A DNA stretch of 64,000 nucleotides from Roseovarius sp. W115 (GCF_032842945.2 NZ_CP146606.1:620001-684000), one strand, 5' to 3'; positions 7,229 to 17,368 are shown, numbered from the stretch's first letter. Program-made: numbers and translations. The notes: generated by a model not told the origin, from the letters alone.

Positions 7229-10018
7229 TTACCCTTTGTCCTTCAACCCCATCAATGCGGCTGCAAAGGGATTGTCGGGGTCGATTTTGTCTTTCTTGGA
7301 AGGCTTTGACGAAAAGGTCTTTGGCCCTGCATCACGTCTGGGCTTGCCCTTGCCCGGCTTGCCGCCTTTGGGTTTGGGCTTGCCGCCGGTGCGGCGTTGA
7401 TCCGTGCGAGCGCGAGCCGCTCGACCCGCCCATGTGAAGGTGAAGAACACTTCTTGTTCGGGGCCTTCATTGGGGTTTTCTGTTTTTTCTTCAAGAACTT
7501 CAGCAGTTTCAGATTTGGGTGCAGTAGCATCTTCCTCAGATGCCATCGCCTCAGCATCTGTCACTTCGGGCTTCGTTTCTTCCGGCTTGGCCTCGGCCGT
7601 TTCGGTCGTCACTGGGGGCGCATCTTCGGCAGGGGTCGGTTTGACCTTTTCGCGCTCCCCGCGCTCAGCTTTGTACCCCAACCCCTGCATCAGGTCGGCA
7701 AATTGCTCCAGCGTCATGCCCGTGATCGAGAGCATGTCCGGATTGGCCTCAAAGCCGCCGCGGCTGTCCTCACCGCGCAGCATATCGGCCAGTCGTTCCA
7801 GCATATCGATGCGCACGGCGCGTTCACCCGCCGCGCGATACCCGGACATCGTGTGATACCCGCGCGGATGCGCCGTACCGGATGGCACAGTCACCAGACC
7901 TGGCGGTGGCGATTCAGGGAATTCATCGAGACCCTGGGCCAAAGACCAAAGCACAAGCCGCAGTCTTGTTGGCGCAGGTTTCAGAAGCAATGGCATGAAG
8001 ATCGTAAATTGACCAAAACGGACGCCATGCTTGCGAAGCTGTCCGCGCGCGTCCTGATCCAGTGACTTGACCTCATCAGCCACTTCACCGCGTGGGATAA
8101 TTCCAAACGCTTCCACAAGCTGGAACCCAAAGCCGCGGGCCAGCCCGGTAAGCGTCTCATCCCGTTGAATATTCAACAGCGGCTCAAACAATGTGGCCAC
8201 CTTGCGATCGATGAAGTGCTGCAGGCGGCGTTGCACTTTCTGCGCCACATCGGCTCCGGCGGCTTCGTCCACAAATGCGCTGACCTGAGGTTTCAGGGGA
8301 TCGGCGCCGGCGACAAGCTTGCCCACCGCGTACTCGCCCCACATCAAACCGCCCTGTTCGGTAAAGTCGATTTCGGTATCAGGCGCGTTGTAAAACTTGT
8401 CCGCGCGCAAATGGAAATGCGGCGTCAGCGCTTGCAGGCTTGCCTGACTGACGGCCTTGGCCTCTTGGCCACCGGCGGTTTTGTCCTGAATAAACCGGAA
8501 CCCATCCAGACGGCCGACGAATTCGCCCTCAACCGTCACTTCACCTTTGTCGTTCACTTCGGCCACCATGGCCTCCTTCTGTTTGAGTCGGCGCAACAAT
8601 ACAGACGTGCGCCGATCCACAAATCTTTGGGTCAGCGCCTCATGGAGTGCGTCTGACACGCGGTCTTCTACAGCGCGCGTGGCCTCGCGCCAATGGCTTT
8701 CATCTGCAATCCAGCCATTTCGTTGCGCCACGTAGGTCCATGTGCGGATATATGCCAAGCGCTTGGAAAGCGTATCGATATCCCCGTCGGTCCGGTCGAT
8801 CCGACGCACCTGCGCGGCAAACCAGTCTTCGGATACGCGACCATCCTGGTGCAGATCGCTGAAAATACGCTCCAAAAGGCTCGCATGCTCGGCGTGGCTA
8901 ATCCCGCGAAAATCCGGCACGCGGCAGACGTCCCACAACAGCTTAACCGATTGCGCATCACCGGCGCGCGCGCGTATCTCGGTTTGCGCGGCCAGTGTTT
9001 TCAAGGCGATAAGGTCATCCGCCTCTCTGGCTCGCACGAGCAACTCGTCCCCTGGTTTCTCTTCTAGCGACGCAATCAGAGCCTCAACCGTGCCAAACCT
9101 TAAATTGGCATTGCGCCACTCCAGCTTGCGCAAGGGCGCAAAACGGTGATCCATGATGGCCTGTGCCATGTCATCGGGCAGATCGGGGGCCTCACCCGTG
9201 ACGCCGAAGGTTCCATCACTCATCCCGCGACCAGCGCGCCCGGCGATCTGCGCCAGTTCATTGGGGGCCAGCACGCGCATCCGCCGCCCGTCAAATTTGC
9301 TCAGTGAGGAAAATGCGACGTGATTGATATCGAGGTTGAGGCCCATGCCGATGGCATCTGTGGCCACAAGGTAGTCGACATCCCCATTTTGATAGAGGTC
9401 GACCTGTGCGTTTCGTGTCCGGGGGCTCAAAGCGCCCATAACCACCGCTGCACCACCCTTTTGACGGCGCAAAAGCTCGGCTATGGCATATACATTCTCA
9501 ACTGAAAATCCAACTATTGCACTGCGGGCTGGCATCTTGCTTATCTTTTTCGAACCTGCGTAGGTCAGATTGGACATTCTGGTTCGACCGATGAATTCCG
9601 CCTTGGGAACCAGCTGGGAAATGACACCGCGCATGGTGTGTGCACCCAGAAACTGGGTCTCTCGCAATCCACGCATGCGCAAAAGCCTGTCGGTAAACAC
9701 ATGGCCACGCTCCGGATCAGCACATAGCTGAATTTCGTCCACAACCACGAAATCGGCGCCCACGCCTTCGGGCATCGCCTCGACGGTGCACACCCAGTAT
9801 TGCGTGCGCGGCGGCACGATCCGCTCTTCACCTGTGACCAAAGCCACAACAGAGGGTCCGCGCGCCGCTACGATCTTGTCATAGACCTCACGCGCCAAGA
9901 GACGCAAAGGAAGCCCAATGATTCCAGTGCGATACCCCAGCATCCGCTCGATCGCGTAATGCGTTTTGCCGGTATTGGTCGGGCCGAGGACCGCGAGGAC
10001 CCTGGACTGCTCGGCCAT
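7229..10018 (-). CDS. SUV3-like superfamily 2 RNA helicase
   Basis: A large ATP-dependent helicase resembling the mitochondrial degradosome helicase SUV3. The Walker A motif GPTNTGKT is at residues 12-19, a DEIQ box (Walker B) near residue 93, motif III-like FLGAHTM near 120, and the helicase C domain ends with QIAGRAGRG near 263. The C-terminal 150 residues are low-complexity: acidic and Glu/Pro/Thr-rich, then a basic Lys/Gly/Pro tail. Length is 929 aa. ATG 10018 is preferred over 10033 because GGGAG lies seven bases upstream. It lies between a secreted TPR protein (18 bp upstream) and the S4 protein (3 bp downstream), an arrangement suggesting RNA metabolism. Substrate RNA is unknown. Confidence 0.9.
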   Translation of the reverse strand: MAEQSRVLAVLGPTNTGKTHYAIERMLGYRTGIIGLPLRLLAREVYDKIVAARGPSVVALVTGEERIVPPRTQYWVCTVEAMPEGVGADFVVVDEIQLCADPERGHVFTDRLLRMRGLRETQFLGAHTMRGVISQLVPKAEFIGRTRMSNLTYAGSKKISKMPARSAIVGFSVENVYAIAELLRRQKGGAAVVMGALSPRTRNAQVDLYQNGDVDYLVATDAIGMGLNLDINHVAFSSLSKFDGRRMRVLAPNELAQIAGRAGRGMSDGTFGVTGEAPDLPDDMAQAIMDHRFAPLRKLEWRNANLRFGTVEALIASLEEKPGDELLVRAREADDLIALKTLAAQTEIRARAGDAQSVKLLWDVCRVPDFRGISHAEHASLLERIFSDLHQDGRVSEDWFAAQVRRIDRTDGDIDTLSKRLAYIRTWTYVAQRNGWIADESHWREATRAVEDRVSDALHEALTQRFVDRRTSVLLRRLKQKEAMVAEVNDKGEVTVEGEFVGRLDGFRFIQDKTAGGQEAKAVSQASLQALTPHFHLRADKFYNAPDTEIDFTEQGGLMWGEYAVGKLVAGADPLKPQVSAFVDEAAGADVAQKVQRRLQHFIDRKVATLFEPLLNIQRDETLTGLARGFGFQLVEAFGIIPRGEVADEVKSLDQDARGQLRKHGVRFGQFTIFMPLLLKPAPTRLRLVLWSLAQGLDEFPESPPPGLVTVPSGTAHPRGYHTMSGYRAAGERAVRIDMLERLADMLRGEDSRGGFEANPDMLSITGMTLEQFADLMQGLGYKAERGEREKVKPTPAEDAPPVTTETAEAKPEETKPEVTDAEAMASEEDATAPKSETAEVLEEKTENPNEGPEQEVFFTFTWAGRAARARTDQRRTGGKPKPKGGKPGKGKPRRDAGPKTFSSKPSKKDKIDPDNPFAAALMGLKDKG

Positions 10019-10036
10019 AGGCCGCTCCCTCATTGA

Positions 10037-10600
10037 TTAGAGTTCCGAGCCGCCGATCTCGCGCTCGATATGTTCCAGCGCTTCGGATACGTCTTCGTGA
10101 TGGGGATGTATAGCCAGAACCAACTCAAACGCCTCTTTGGCCATATCCAGCCGGTCGATCTGCGCCAGAACGCCACCGAGGCTTGCAATCGCATTATAGT
10201 GACGCGGTTCCAGTGCCAGGGCACGTTCGATATCGGCCATGGCGGGACCAAAGAGTTCCGCCTCTGAATAGGCCACGGCGCGCATGTGCCAGCCTTCGGC
10301 AAAATCCGGCGCATGATCGGTGAGCGCCGTCAAATGTTCTATTGCTTTCGTCACATCCCCAGCGTCAAGCGCATCTGTGCCGCGTTTGAGCAGTAAATCT
10401 GCCGAAGCAGACCCGGACCTGGTGAGTTCCAGCTCGATTTCTTTGGCCACACGGCGTGCCTCGTCCTTTTCCTCTGCCTCAGACAACTGTTCAAACAAGC
10501 CGTCAAGGCGGGTTTCTTCCGCAGCAAGAGGTAAGGAAAACATGACTGTCGCCAAAAGTGCCGCGACGATAGAATTGTGAAAGATATGTTTAATGCTCAT
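10037..10600 (-). CDS. Secreted tetratricopeptide-repeat protein
   Basis: The first 26 residues are a Sec signal peptide (IVAALLATVMFSLPLAAEE). Residues about 65-180 hold three TPR units (LKRGTDALDAGDVTKAIEHL, AEGWHMRAVAYSEAELFGPA, IASLGGVLAQIDRLDMAKEA), so it is a periplasmic protein-interaction module. At 187 aa it is compact. It is the first gene of the minus-strand run that continues into the helicase 18 bp later. It is divergent from the SCP2 gene, 70 bp away. The partner is not inferable. Confidence 0.85.
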   Translation of the reverse strand: MSIKHIFHNSIVAALLATVMFSLPLAAEETRLDGLFEQLSEAEEKDEARRVAKEIELELTRSGSASADLLLKRGTDALDAGDVTKAIEHLTALTDHAPDFAEGWHMRAVAYSEAELFGPAMADIERALALEPRHYNAIASLGGVLAQIDRLDMAKEAFELVLAIHPHHEDVSEALEHIEREIGGSEL

Positions 10601-10670
10601 AGTGCGCTAGAATTTAGCGCACCGGGTCAGGATTCATAGTCCTGACAAGTCACAATTTGGAGGACAAGAC

Positions 10671-10958
10671 ATGAGCGACGTAGTGGCAGCCGCAGTAGAG
10701 GCTTTGAGCAGCAAGATGAGCGGCGGCCTGGATGGCAGTGCGAAATTCGTCATCGAAGGCGAAGGGGCCATTGTGATCGATGATGATGGTGTACGTGCAG
10801 GCGATGATGACACCGATGTCACGCTGACCGCGGATGTTGACACCTTCCAATCCATTCTGGCGGGTGATCTTGATCCCACCGCTGCCTTCATGTCCGGCAA
10901 GCTGGCTGTAGATGGTGACATGGGCATGGCCATGAAACTTGGCAGTGTTCTGAGCTGA
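10671..10958 (+). CDS. SCP2 sterol-carrier-like protein
   Basis: A 95-aa single-domain SCP2 protein: FVIEGEGAIVIDDDGV, then a run of Asp residues, TLTADVDTFQSILAGDLDP and FMSGKLAVDGDMGMAMKL at the end, all family hallmarks. SCP2 domains form a hydrophobic tunnel for lipids or acyl-CoA. GGAGG is placed 7 bases before the ATG. The stop is one base before the start of an alpha/beta hydrolase gene, so a lipid-related two-gene operon is likely. The ligand is unknown. Confidence 0.9.
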   Translation: MSDVVAAAVEALSSKMSGGLDGSAKFVIEGEGAIVIDDDGVRAGDDDTDVTLTADVDTFQSILAGDLDPTAAFMSGKLAVDGDMGMAMKLGSVLS

Positions 10959-10959
10959 T

Positions 10960-11994
10960 ATGATGCAAAGCGCGCCGTTTTTCTCTGATATGGCCGAGGG
11001 CCCCGATGGGGGTGCTGCCTATTGGATCACGGCAAAGGATGGCGTGCGTTTGCGGCTTGGGGTATGGCCGGGGCAATCCGAGGGCATCACAGGAACGGTG
11101 TACCTGTTTCCGGGCCGCACTGAATATGTTGAAAAATATGGGAAAACCTCCCTTGACCTAAGCCGTGCGGGGCTGCACGTCGCCGTCATTGACTGGCGTG
11201 GCCAAGGGCTGGCCGATCGCGTGGCATCCGACCCGATACTGGGCCATGTTCATGATTTCGCTGACTATCAGCTAGACGTTTCCGCAATGATTGAGGCGGC
11301 TGAGGCGCTTGACCTTCCCAAGCCGTGGTTTCTTTTGGGGCATTCAATGGGAGGCTGCATCGGCCTTCGATCCTTGATGGATGGCATGCCGGTGGAAGCA
11401 GCCGCATTTTCTGCGCCCATGTGGGGCATTCACATGTCGCCCCATATACGCCCTTTTGCCTGGGCCCTGTCCTGGGCCAGCCGGTATCTAGGCTTTGACC
11501 AACGCTATGCGCCCGGCACTTTGCCAGAGGCGTATGTGTTGAGTGAACCTTTTGAAACCAATCGCCTGACCACTGACACGCAGATGTATGATTACATGAT
11601 CCGTCATGTCGTAGAGCAGCCTGAGCTTCGGGTCGGCGGACCAAGCCTGCGCTGGTTGTACGAAGGCCTCGCAGAGACGCGTGCCTTGTCCAACATGGCC
11701 TCTCCAAACGTACCCTGCCTGGTCTTGCTCGGCACGGATGAAGACATTGTCGACCCCGCCCGCATCCATGACCGTGTGGCAAGGTGGCCCAGTGCGATAC
11801 TGGATTTGGCCGAGGGCGCGCGGCACGAGGTTTTGATGGAAGAAACCGGCACACGCACCCGAGCAGACGCCTGCGTCACCAAGTTTTTCGCAAATTATCA
11901 GAGCATTACGGCATGCGAGCCACAGGCAACCTCTGCTGCCCCAGATGCTCAATCGCAAGCTCCATCACATCGCCTTCGGACAGGAAACGCTTAG
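10960..11994 (+). CDS. Alpha/beta hydrolase (lysophospholipase/monoacylglycerol lipase type)
   Basis: A serine hydrolase with the elbow GHSMGG near residue 126, an oxyanion segment YLFPGRTEYVEKYG near residues 49-62, DWRGQGLADR, and a late Asp (LGTDEDIVDP) and His (EGARHEVLME) completing the triad. This pattern is that of monoglyceride lipase/lysophospholipase PldB-like enzymes. It is cytoplasmic, with no signal peptide. It directly follows the SCP2 gene. The last 30 codons overlap the end of the convergent FAH gene by 89 bp, and the tail after FFANYQ looks non-homologous, so the natural C-terminus may be shorter. Confidence 0.85.
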   Translation: MMQSAPFFSDMAEGPDGGAAYWITAKDGVRLRLGVWPGQSEGITGTVYLFPGRTEYVEKYGKTSLDLSRAGLHVAVIDWRGQGLADRVASDPILGHVHDFADYQLDVSAMIEAAEALDLPKPWFLLGHSMGGCIGLRSLMDGMPVEAAAFSAPMWGIHMSPHIRPFAWALSWASRYLGFDQRYAPGTLPEAYVLSEPFETNRLTTDTQMYDYMIRHVVEQPELRVGGPSLRWLYEGLAETRALSNMASPNVPCLVLLGTDEDIVDPARIHDRVARWPSAILDLAEGARHEVLMEETGTRTRADACVTKFFANYQSITACEPQATSAAPDAQSQAPSHRLRTGNA

Positions 11995-12736
11995 GGGTTT
12001 GCCCCATACCGACGCCCGGCGGTGTCCCTGTCGCGATCACGTCCCCGGGATGCAACGTCATCAATTCGCTCAGATGAGAGATGATATGGGCGACCGAAAA
12101 GATCATCTTTGAGGTCGAGCCGGTTTGCATGCGTTCGCCATTCAAATCCAATGAAAGCGACAGATTTTGCACGTCGCCCACCTCATCCGGCGTAACCAGC
12201 CAGGGACCGATGGGCGCAAACGTGTCACAGCTTTTGCCCTTGGTCCATTGGCCCGAAAGCTCCATCTGAAAACGCCGTTCGGAAACATCGTTGACGATAG
12301 TATAGCCAGCGACATGATCGAGTGCCGCGTCTTCACTCACGTAAGACGCTGGTTTTCCGATCACGATACCAAGTTCAATCTCCCAATCGCCATGGGTCGA
12401 ACCGCGCGGCAGTCTGACAGTGTCATTGGGACCGATGATCGCAGACGTGGCTTTCATAAAGACCACGGGGTGATCGGGAAATGGCATCCCAAGCTCTTCG
12501 GCGTGGTCGGTATAGTTAAGCCCGATGCACACAAGTTTGCCCAGATGGCCAACCGGCGGCCCAATCCGTGGATCGCCGGAGACAAGAGGCAAGCGCTCGG
12601 GATCAATGGAGGACAGGTTAGCCAGGTAAGCCCCTGAAAGATCGGACATAACAGCGCTCAAATCCCTGATCTTGCCGTCTTTATCCAAAACGCCGGGCTT
12701 TTCCTCGCCCAGTGCCCCATAGCGTAGAAATCGCAT
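11906..12736 (-). CDS. Fumarylacetoacetate hydrolase family protein
   Basis: A metal-dependent FAH-family enzyme; relatives hydrolyse acylpyruvates or decarboxylate keto acids, and the exact substrate cannot be told. Visible motifs are LVCIGLNYTDHAEELG, the metal-binding GDWEIELGIVIG, VNDVSERRFQ, GQWTKGKSCDTFAPIGPW and LHPGDVIATGTPPGVGMG. ATG 12736 is chosen over 12805: GGGAG lies six bases upstream and family members start MRFLRYG. The protein is then 276 aa. Its end overlaps the convergent hydrolase gene by 89 bp. Confidence 0.9.
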   Translation of the reverse strand: MRFLRYGALGEEKPGVLDKDGKIRDLSAVMSDLSGAYLANLSSIDPERLPLVSGDPRIGPPVGHLGKLVCIGLNYTDHAEELGMPFPDHPVVFMKATSAIIGPNDTVRLPRGSTHGDWEIELGIVIGKPASYVSEDAALDHVAGYTIVNDVSERRFQMELSGQWTKGKSCDTFAPIGPWLVTPDEVGDVQNLSLSLDLNGERMQTGSTSKMIFSVAHIISHLSELMTLHPGDVIATGTPPGVGMGQTPKRFLSEGDVMELAIEHLGQQRLPVARMP

Positions 12737-12832
12737 GCCATTCTCCCTTACTTCTGCCCTCACGATACCGGCGTGTGACCCCGCCGCAAGCGCGGATATG
12801 GTCATGGCGTGAGACCACGCTAAACTTGGCTT

Positions 12833-13846
12833 ATGGTTTTAGAATTCAAACCCCATGGCATCTATTGCCCTGCCGGTGACTTTTTCATCGACCCATGGAA
12901 GCCGGTAGATCGGGCTCTGATCACCCATGGTCATGCGGACCATGCACGACCGGGGCATCAACGGTACTTGTCCACCGTATCCGCCGCACCGGTGATGCGG
13001 CATCGGTTGGGTGAGATCACACTTGAAACTGTGCGCTATGGTGAGGCGAAGCAGATAGGGGACGCGACCGTTTCTTTTCATCCCGCAGGCCATGTCCCCG
13101 GATCGGCGCAAATACGGGTTGAGGTGAAAGGCGAGGTTTGGGTTGTCTCGGGCGACTATAAAACCGAGCCGGATCGCTTGTCTGAGCCGTTTGAACCGGT
13201 GCGCTGTCACAGTTTCATCTCGGAATGCACCTTCGGCCTGCCTGTGTTCACCTGGGCGCAGGAAGACATCGTTGCAAAGGAAATCAACGAGTGGTGGGCG
13301 GGAAACGCGGCCAAAGGTATGTTCAGCCTTTTGGAGGCCTACTCGCTGGGTAAGGCACAGCGCGTTTTGTCGCTTTTGGATCCGTCCATCGGACCGATTC
13401 TGACCCATGGCGCAGTGGAAAACACCAATGCGGTATTGCGCGCGCAGGGGTTGGCCTTACCCAACACATGCCATGTAACACCTGATCTTGATCCCAAATC
13501 TCATCCCGGCGCGATGGTTCTTGCGCCACCGGGCGCGCTTGGAAGCACTTGGGCACGACGGTTCAGGCCCAATTCAACTGGTTTCGCAAGTGGCTGGATG
13601 CGTCTGCGTGGGGTGCGACGGCGACGTGCTGTGGATCGTGGGTTTGTGATGTCCGATCATGCCGATTGGCCGGGGTTGAATACGGCGATCAGAGAAACGA
13701 ATGCGGAAAATATATATGTTACACATGGTTATACGGATATATTTGCGCGATGGCTGAAGGAAAGCGGGTTAAATACTGAAATCGTTCCAACAGAGTTCAC
13801 CGGTGAGACGTTAGATGCTGCGACAGATGACGGTGACGCCGCATGA
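12833..13846 (+). CDS. Ligase-associated DNA exonuclease (metallo-beta-lactamase/beta-CASP fold)
   Basis: A zinc-dependent beta-CASP nuclease. The metal motif HGHADHARPG (about residues 31-40), a downstream H in GHVPGSAQ, D in SGDYKTEP and the C-terminal SDHADW and VTHGY match the exonuclease encoded beside ATP-dependent DNA ligases in bacterial repair cassettes. Length 337 aa is usual. Its stop overlaps the ligase start as ATGA, showing translational coupling. Other cassettes of this kind also carry an Lhr-like helicase and the PdeM phosphoesterase; neither is present here. Confidence 0.9.
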   Translation: MVLEFKPHGIYCPAGDFFIDPWKPVDRALITHGHADHARPGHQRYLSTVSAAPVMRHRLGEITLETVRYGEAKQIGDATVSFHPAGHVPGSAQIRVEVKGEVWVVSGDYKTEPDRLSEPFEPVRCHSFISECTFGLPVFTWAQEDIVAKEINEWWAGNAAKGMFSLLEAYSLGKAQRVLSLLDPSIGPILTHGAVENTNAVLRAQGLALPNTCHVTPDLDPKSHPGAMVLAPPGALGSTWARRFRPNSTGFASGWMRLRGVRRRRAVDRGFVMSDHADWPGLNTAIRETNAENIYVTHGYTDIFARWLKESGLNTEIVPTEFTGETLDAATDDGDAA

Positions 13847-15437
13847 AACGGTTCACCGCACTCTATGCCACGCTGGATCAAACGACGAAGACCTCTGCCA
13901 AAACGTCTGAAATGGCAAGATATTTTGCGGATGCGCCTGTTGAGGATCGGCTATGGACTGTCGCGCTGTTTTCCGGGCGCAGACCACGCCGCGCGATCAC
14001 CACAACAAAGCTTCGGGAATGGGCGGCAGAAGGCGCCGATATCCCATTGTGGCTTTTCGAGGAAAGCTACCCGATTGTAGGCGATCTGGCGGAAACCATC
14101 GCCCTTGTCCTGCCCCCGGCCACACGGGATCAGGATGAGAGCCTGAGCACATGGATCGGCAGGCTCCGTGCCCTGAACACGCAGAAGGAAGAGGCGCGCA
14201 AAGCGGCTGTGTTGGAGGCCTGGGACCAGATGGGCGCGCAGGAACGCATGGTGTTCAACAAGCTTCTGACAGGCGGGTTTCGTATCGGGGTGAGCCGCAA
14301 GCTCATGACCCGCGCTTTGGCGCAGGCCACGGGCCGCGATGAGGCCGAACTGGCGCATCGCTTGATGGGGGATTGGACGCCAGACACAACAACATGGGAG
14401 GCCTTGATCGAGGCGCCCGATTCAGGTGCGGATCTCTCGCGCCCCTACCCTTTTGCCTTGCGTATGGGCTGGACGATGATGGGCCCGAGGCATTGGGAGA
14501 TCCCAAAGACTGGCTCGCGGAATGGAAGTGGGATGGCATTCGCGGTCAGCTCATTCTGCGCGGCGGCGAGCATTTCGTCTGGTCACGTGGCGAGGAATTG
14601 ATGACAGACCGGTTTCCCGAACTGGCGCGTGCGCGGGACTTTCTGCCGGATGGCACCGTGATTGACGGAGAGATTGTGGCTTGGGACGGTACTGCGCCCC
14701 TGCCCTTCAATGCGCTGCAAAAGCGGATCGGTCGTAAGACCGTACCGAAGAAGTTGCTGAAAGACGCGCCTGTGATCGTGCTGGCCTATGATCTTCTGGA
14801 GGAGAACGGAAAGGACCTGCGCGAAGTGCCGTTCGCAGAGAGGCGCGCTAGGCTTGATGCCATATTGGGCACCCTGCCAGAGGATGCACCGTTGCGCTCG
14901 TCTTCTGTGCTTCCGTTCAAATCTTGGAAAACACTCGCCGATTTACGCAGCACAGCCCGCGAAGAACGCGCCGAAGGGCTGATGATCAAGCGCGCGTCCA
15001 GCCCCTATCATACGGGCCGCAAGAAAGGGGACTGGTGGAAATGGAAGCTCGATCCGCTGACGATTGATGCGGTGATGATCTATGCCCAACAAGGTCACGG
15101 ACGGCGCGCCAACCTGTTTACCGATTTCACCTTTGCGGTTCGGGACGGAAATGAGCTTGTGCCATTCACCAAGGCCTATTCCGGCCTCACGGACGCGGAA
15201 TTCCGCAAGATCACGGACTGGGTGCGCAAAAACACGTTGCAGCGCTTTGGTCCGGTGAGGCAGGTGCGCGCCGAGCATGTATTTGAAATCGCCTTTGAAG
15301 GCATTGCGGAAAGTACCCGTCATAAATCCGGCCTGTCCCTTCGTTTTCCGCGCATGAAACGCTGGCGACATGACAAACCGGTGGATGAGGCCAATACAAT
15401 CGAGGACCTGCGTGAGATGCTGAAGCAATACGGCTGA
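13843..15437 (+). pseudogene. ATP-dependent DNA ligase, split by one frameshift
   Basis: The two frames together encode an ATP-dependent DNA ligase of the type linked to cisplatin-damage response (about 531 aa if repaired). The first frame (13843 to about 14460) carries the DNA-binding domain, ending LSRPYPFAL. The second resumes with AYGLDDDGPEALGDPKDWLA and contains the adenylation motif EWKWDGIR (Lys codon at 14527), DGEIVAWDG, GLMIKR and the C-terminal KWKLDPLTIDAVMIYAQQG. The break lies at GCCTTG/CGTAT near 14460: one extra G there would restore the reading frame. Every later motif is intact, so either the gene was broken very recently or a base is missing from the assembly. It is coupled to the exonuclease gene by ATGA. 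Confidence 0.85.
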
Positions 15438-15547
15438 AGAGCAAAAGCCCTCAAAAGGCTTAGCCCATGTCTTTTCAGAAAAGACTTGGGGTTGAGGCCC
15501 CGCCCTACCCCGCCTATGTCAGACAAAACGTTACTCCGGAGTGTCCC

Positions 15548-17368
15548 ATGATCCATCTTCCCTTTCCTGTCCGCGATGCCAATGCTGCCTCGGGCGCTGA
15601 CAATCTTGGCGATTTGCCGGAATGGAACCTGGATGATCTCTACACCGGCGAGGATGCGCCAGAACTCACACGCGACCTGGACTGGTTAGAAGGCGCGTGC
15701 GCCAGTTTTGCGACCGATTACGAGGGTAAGCTTGGCGATCTCGGTGCGGACGGTCTGCTCAAATGTATTGAACGTAATGAAAAAATTTCCAACATCGCCG
15801 GGCGCATCATGTCCTATGCCGGGCTACGGTACTATCAGGTTACAACGGATGGCGAGCGTGCCAAGTTCATGTCCGACTGCCAGGAGAAAATCACCAATTT
15901 CACCACGCCTTTGGTGTTCTTCACGCTTGAGCTGAACCGCTTGGATGCAGATGCATTGAAGGCGATGTATGCGGAGAATGCTGATCTGGCTCGCTACGCA
16001 CCTGTGATCCGACGTATTCAGGCTATGAAGCCGCATCAACTCTCTGATGAACTTGAGAAATTCCTGCATGATCTGGGTGTTGTAGGGGACGCATGGGAAC
16101 GCCTTTTTGACGAAACCATTGCCGGTCTGACTTTTGATGTGGACGGCGATGAGATGGGCATCGAGGCGACGCTCAACCTTCTGACCGAGCAGGATCGTAA
16201 CAAACGCGAGGCGGCTAGCCGCGAATTGGCGCGTGTGTTTCAAGACAACATCAAAGTCTTTGCCCGTGTACACAACACATCGGCCAAGGAAAAAGAAGTC
16301 CTTGACCGCTGGCGCAACATGCCCACGGCGCAAACCGGGCGGCACTTGTCCAACGATGTGGAGGCCGAGGTGGTCGAGGCGCTGCGCAACGCAGTGGTCG
16401 CGGCCTATCCCAAGCTGAGCCATCGCTATTATGAGCTTAAGCGTAAGTGGCTGGGCCTCGACACAATGCAGGTCTGGGACCGCAATGCGCCCCTGCCGAT
16501 GGAAGAAACGCGCGTCATTGACTGGCCGCAGGCGCAGAAAATGGTGATGGAGGCCTATAGCGCATTTGATCCACGCATGGGCGATCTTGCTGATCCGTTC
16601 TTCAACAAAGGCTGGATTGATGCGGCCGTGAAACCTGGCAAGGCGCCCGGAGCGTTTGCACATCCTACGGTGACCAATGTGCATCCGTATGTGATGCTGA
16701 ACTATCTCGGTAAACCGCGTGATGTGATGACGCTGGCGCATGAGTTGGGCCATGGTGTGCATCAGGTGCTGGCGGCTGAGCAAGGCGAGCTATTGTCCTC
16801 AACACCGCTCACTCTGGCCGAAACGGCGTCGGTCTTCGGCGAGATGCTAACCTTTCGCAAGATGCTCGACGGGGCCAAGGATCAGGCCGAGCGCAAGGTG
16901 CTTCTTGCGGGCAAAGTTGAGGACATGATCAACACGGTCGTGCGACAGATCGCGTTCTATGATTTCGAATGCAAACTGCACGCCGCGCGCCGCGAGGGGG
17001 AGTTAACACCTGAAGATATCGGCGCGCTCTGGATGTCGGTGCAAGGCGAAAGCCTTGGGCCTGCCTTTGAGTTCATGGACGGGTACGAGACATTCTGGGC
17101 TTATATCCCGCATTTCGTGCATTCACCCTTCTACGTCTACGCCTATGCCTTTGGCGACGGGTTGGTGAACGCGCTTTATGCGGTTTACGAGGAAAATCCG
17201 GACGGGTTTCAGGACAAGTATTTCGACATGCTCAAAGCAGGCGGGTCGATGCACCACAAAGAGCTTTTGGCTCCCTTCGGCTTGGACGCCTCTGATCCGG
17301 CCTTCTGGGACAAGGGTTTGTCGATGATCTCTGGCTTTATTGATGAGCTTGAGGCGATGGAGGGCTGA
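15548..17368 (+). CDS. pepF: Oligoendopeptidase F (M3 metallopeptidase)
   Basis: A cytoplasmic zinc endopeptidase that cleaves short peptides. The active site LAHELGHGVHQ (HEXXH at about residues 398-402) with the downstream Glu of LAETASVFGEM is intact. The N-terminal PepF helical domain and the C-terminal FVHSPFYVYAYAFGDGLVNAL are as in M3B peptidases; length is 606 aa. I start at ATG 15548 because GGAG lies seven bases upstream and the family begins near this point; the longer frame from 15467 adds 27 unlike residues. Just upstream, at 15469-15485, is a small hairpin (GTCTTTT/AAAAGAC) without a T tail. Confidence 0.92.
   Translation: MIHLPFPVRDANAASGADNLGDLPEWNLDDLYTGEDAPELTRDLDWLEGACASFATDYEGKLGDLGADGLLKCIERNEKISNIAGRIMSYAGLRYYQVTTDGERAKFMSDCQEKITNFTTPLVFFTLELNRLDADALKAMYAENADLARYAPVIRRIQAMKPHQLSDELEKFLHDLGVVGDAWERLFDETIAGLTFDVDGDEMGIEATLNLLTEQDRNKREAASRELARVFQDNIKVFARVHNTSAKEKEVLDRWRNMPTAQTGRHLSNDVEAEVVEALRNAVVAAYPKLSHRYYELKRKWLGLDTMQVWDRNAPLPMEETRVIDWPQAQKMVMEAYSAFDPRMGDLADPFFNKGWIDAAVKPGKAPGAFAHPTVTNVHPYVMLNYLGKPRDVMTLAHELGHGVHQVLAAEQGELLSSTPLTLAETASVFGEMLTFRKMLDGAKDQAERKVLLAGKVEDMINTVVRQIAFYDFECKLHAARREGELTPEDIGALWMSVQGESLGPAFEFMDGYETFWAYIPHFVHSPFYVYAYAFGDGLVNALYAVYEENPDGFQDKYFDMLKAGGSMHHKELLAPFGLDASDPAFWDKGLSMISGFIDELEAMEG

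Noticed and set aside
15469..15485. Terminator after the ligase gene
   Set aside because: GTCTTTT/AAAAGAC forms a 7-bp hairpin with a 3-base loop but is A/T-rich and has no T tail.
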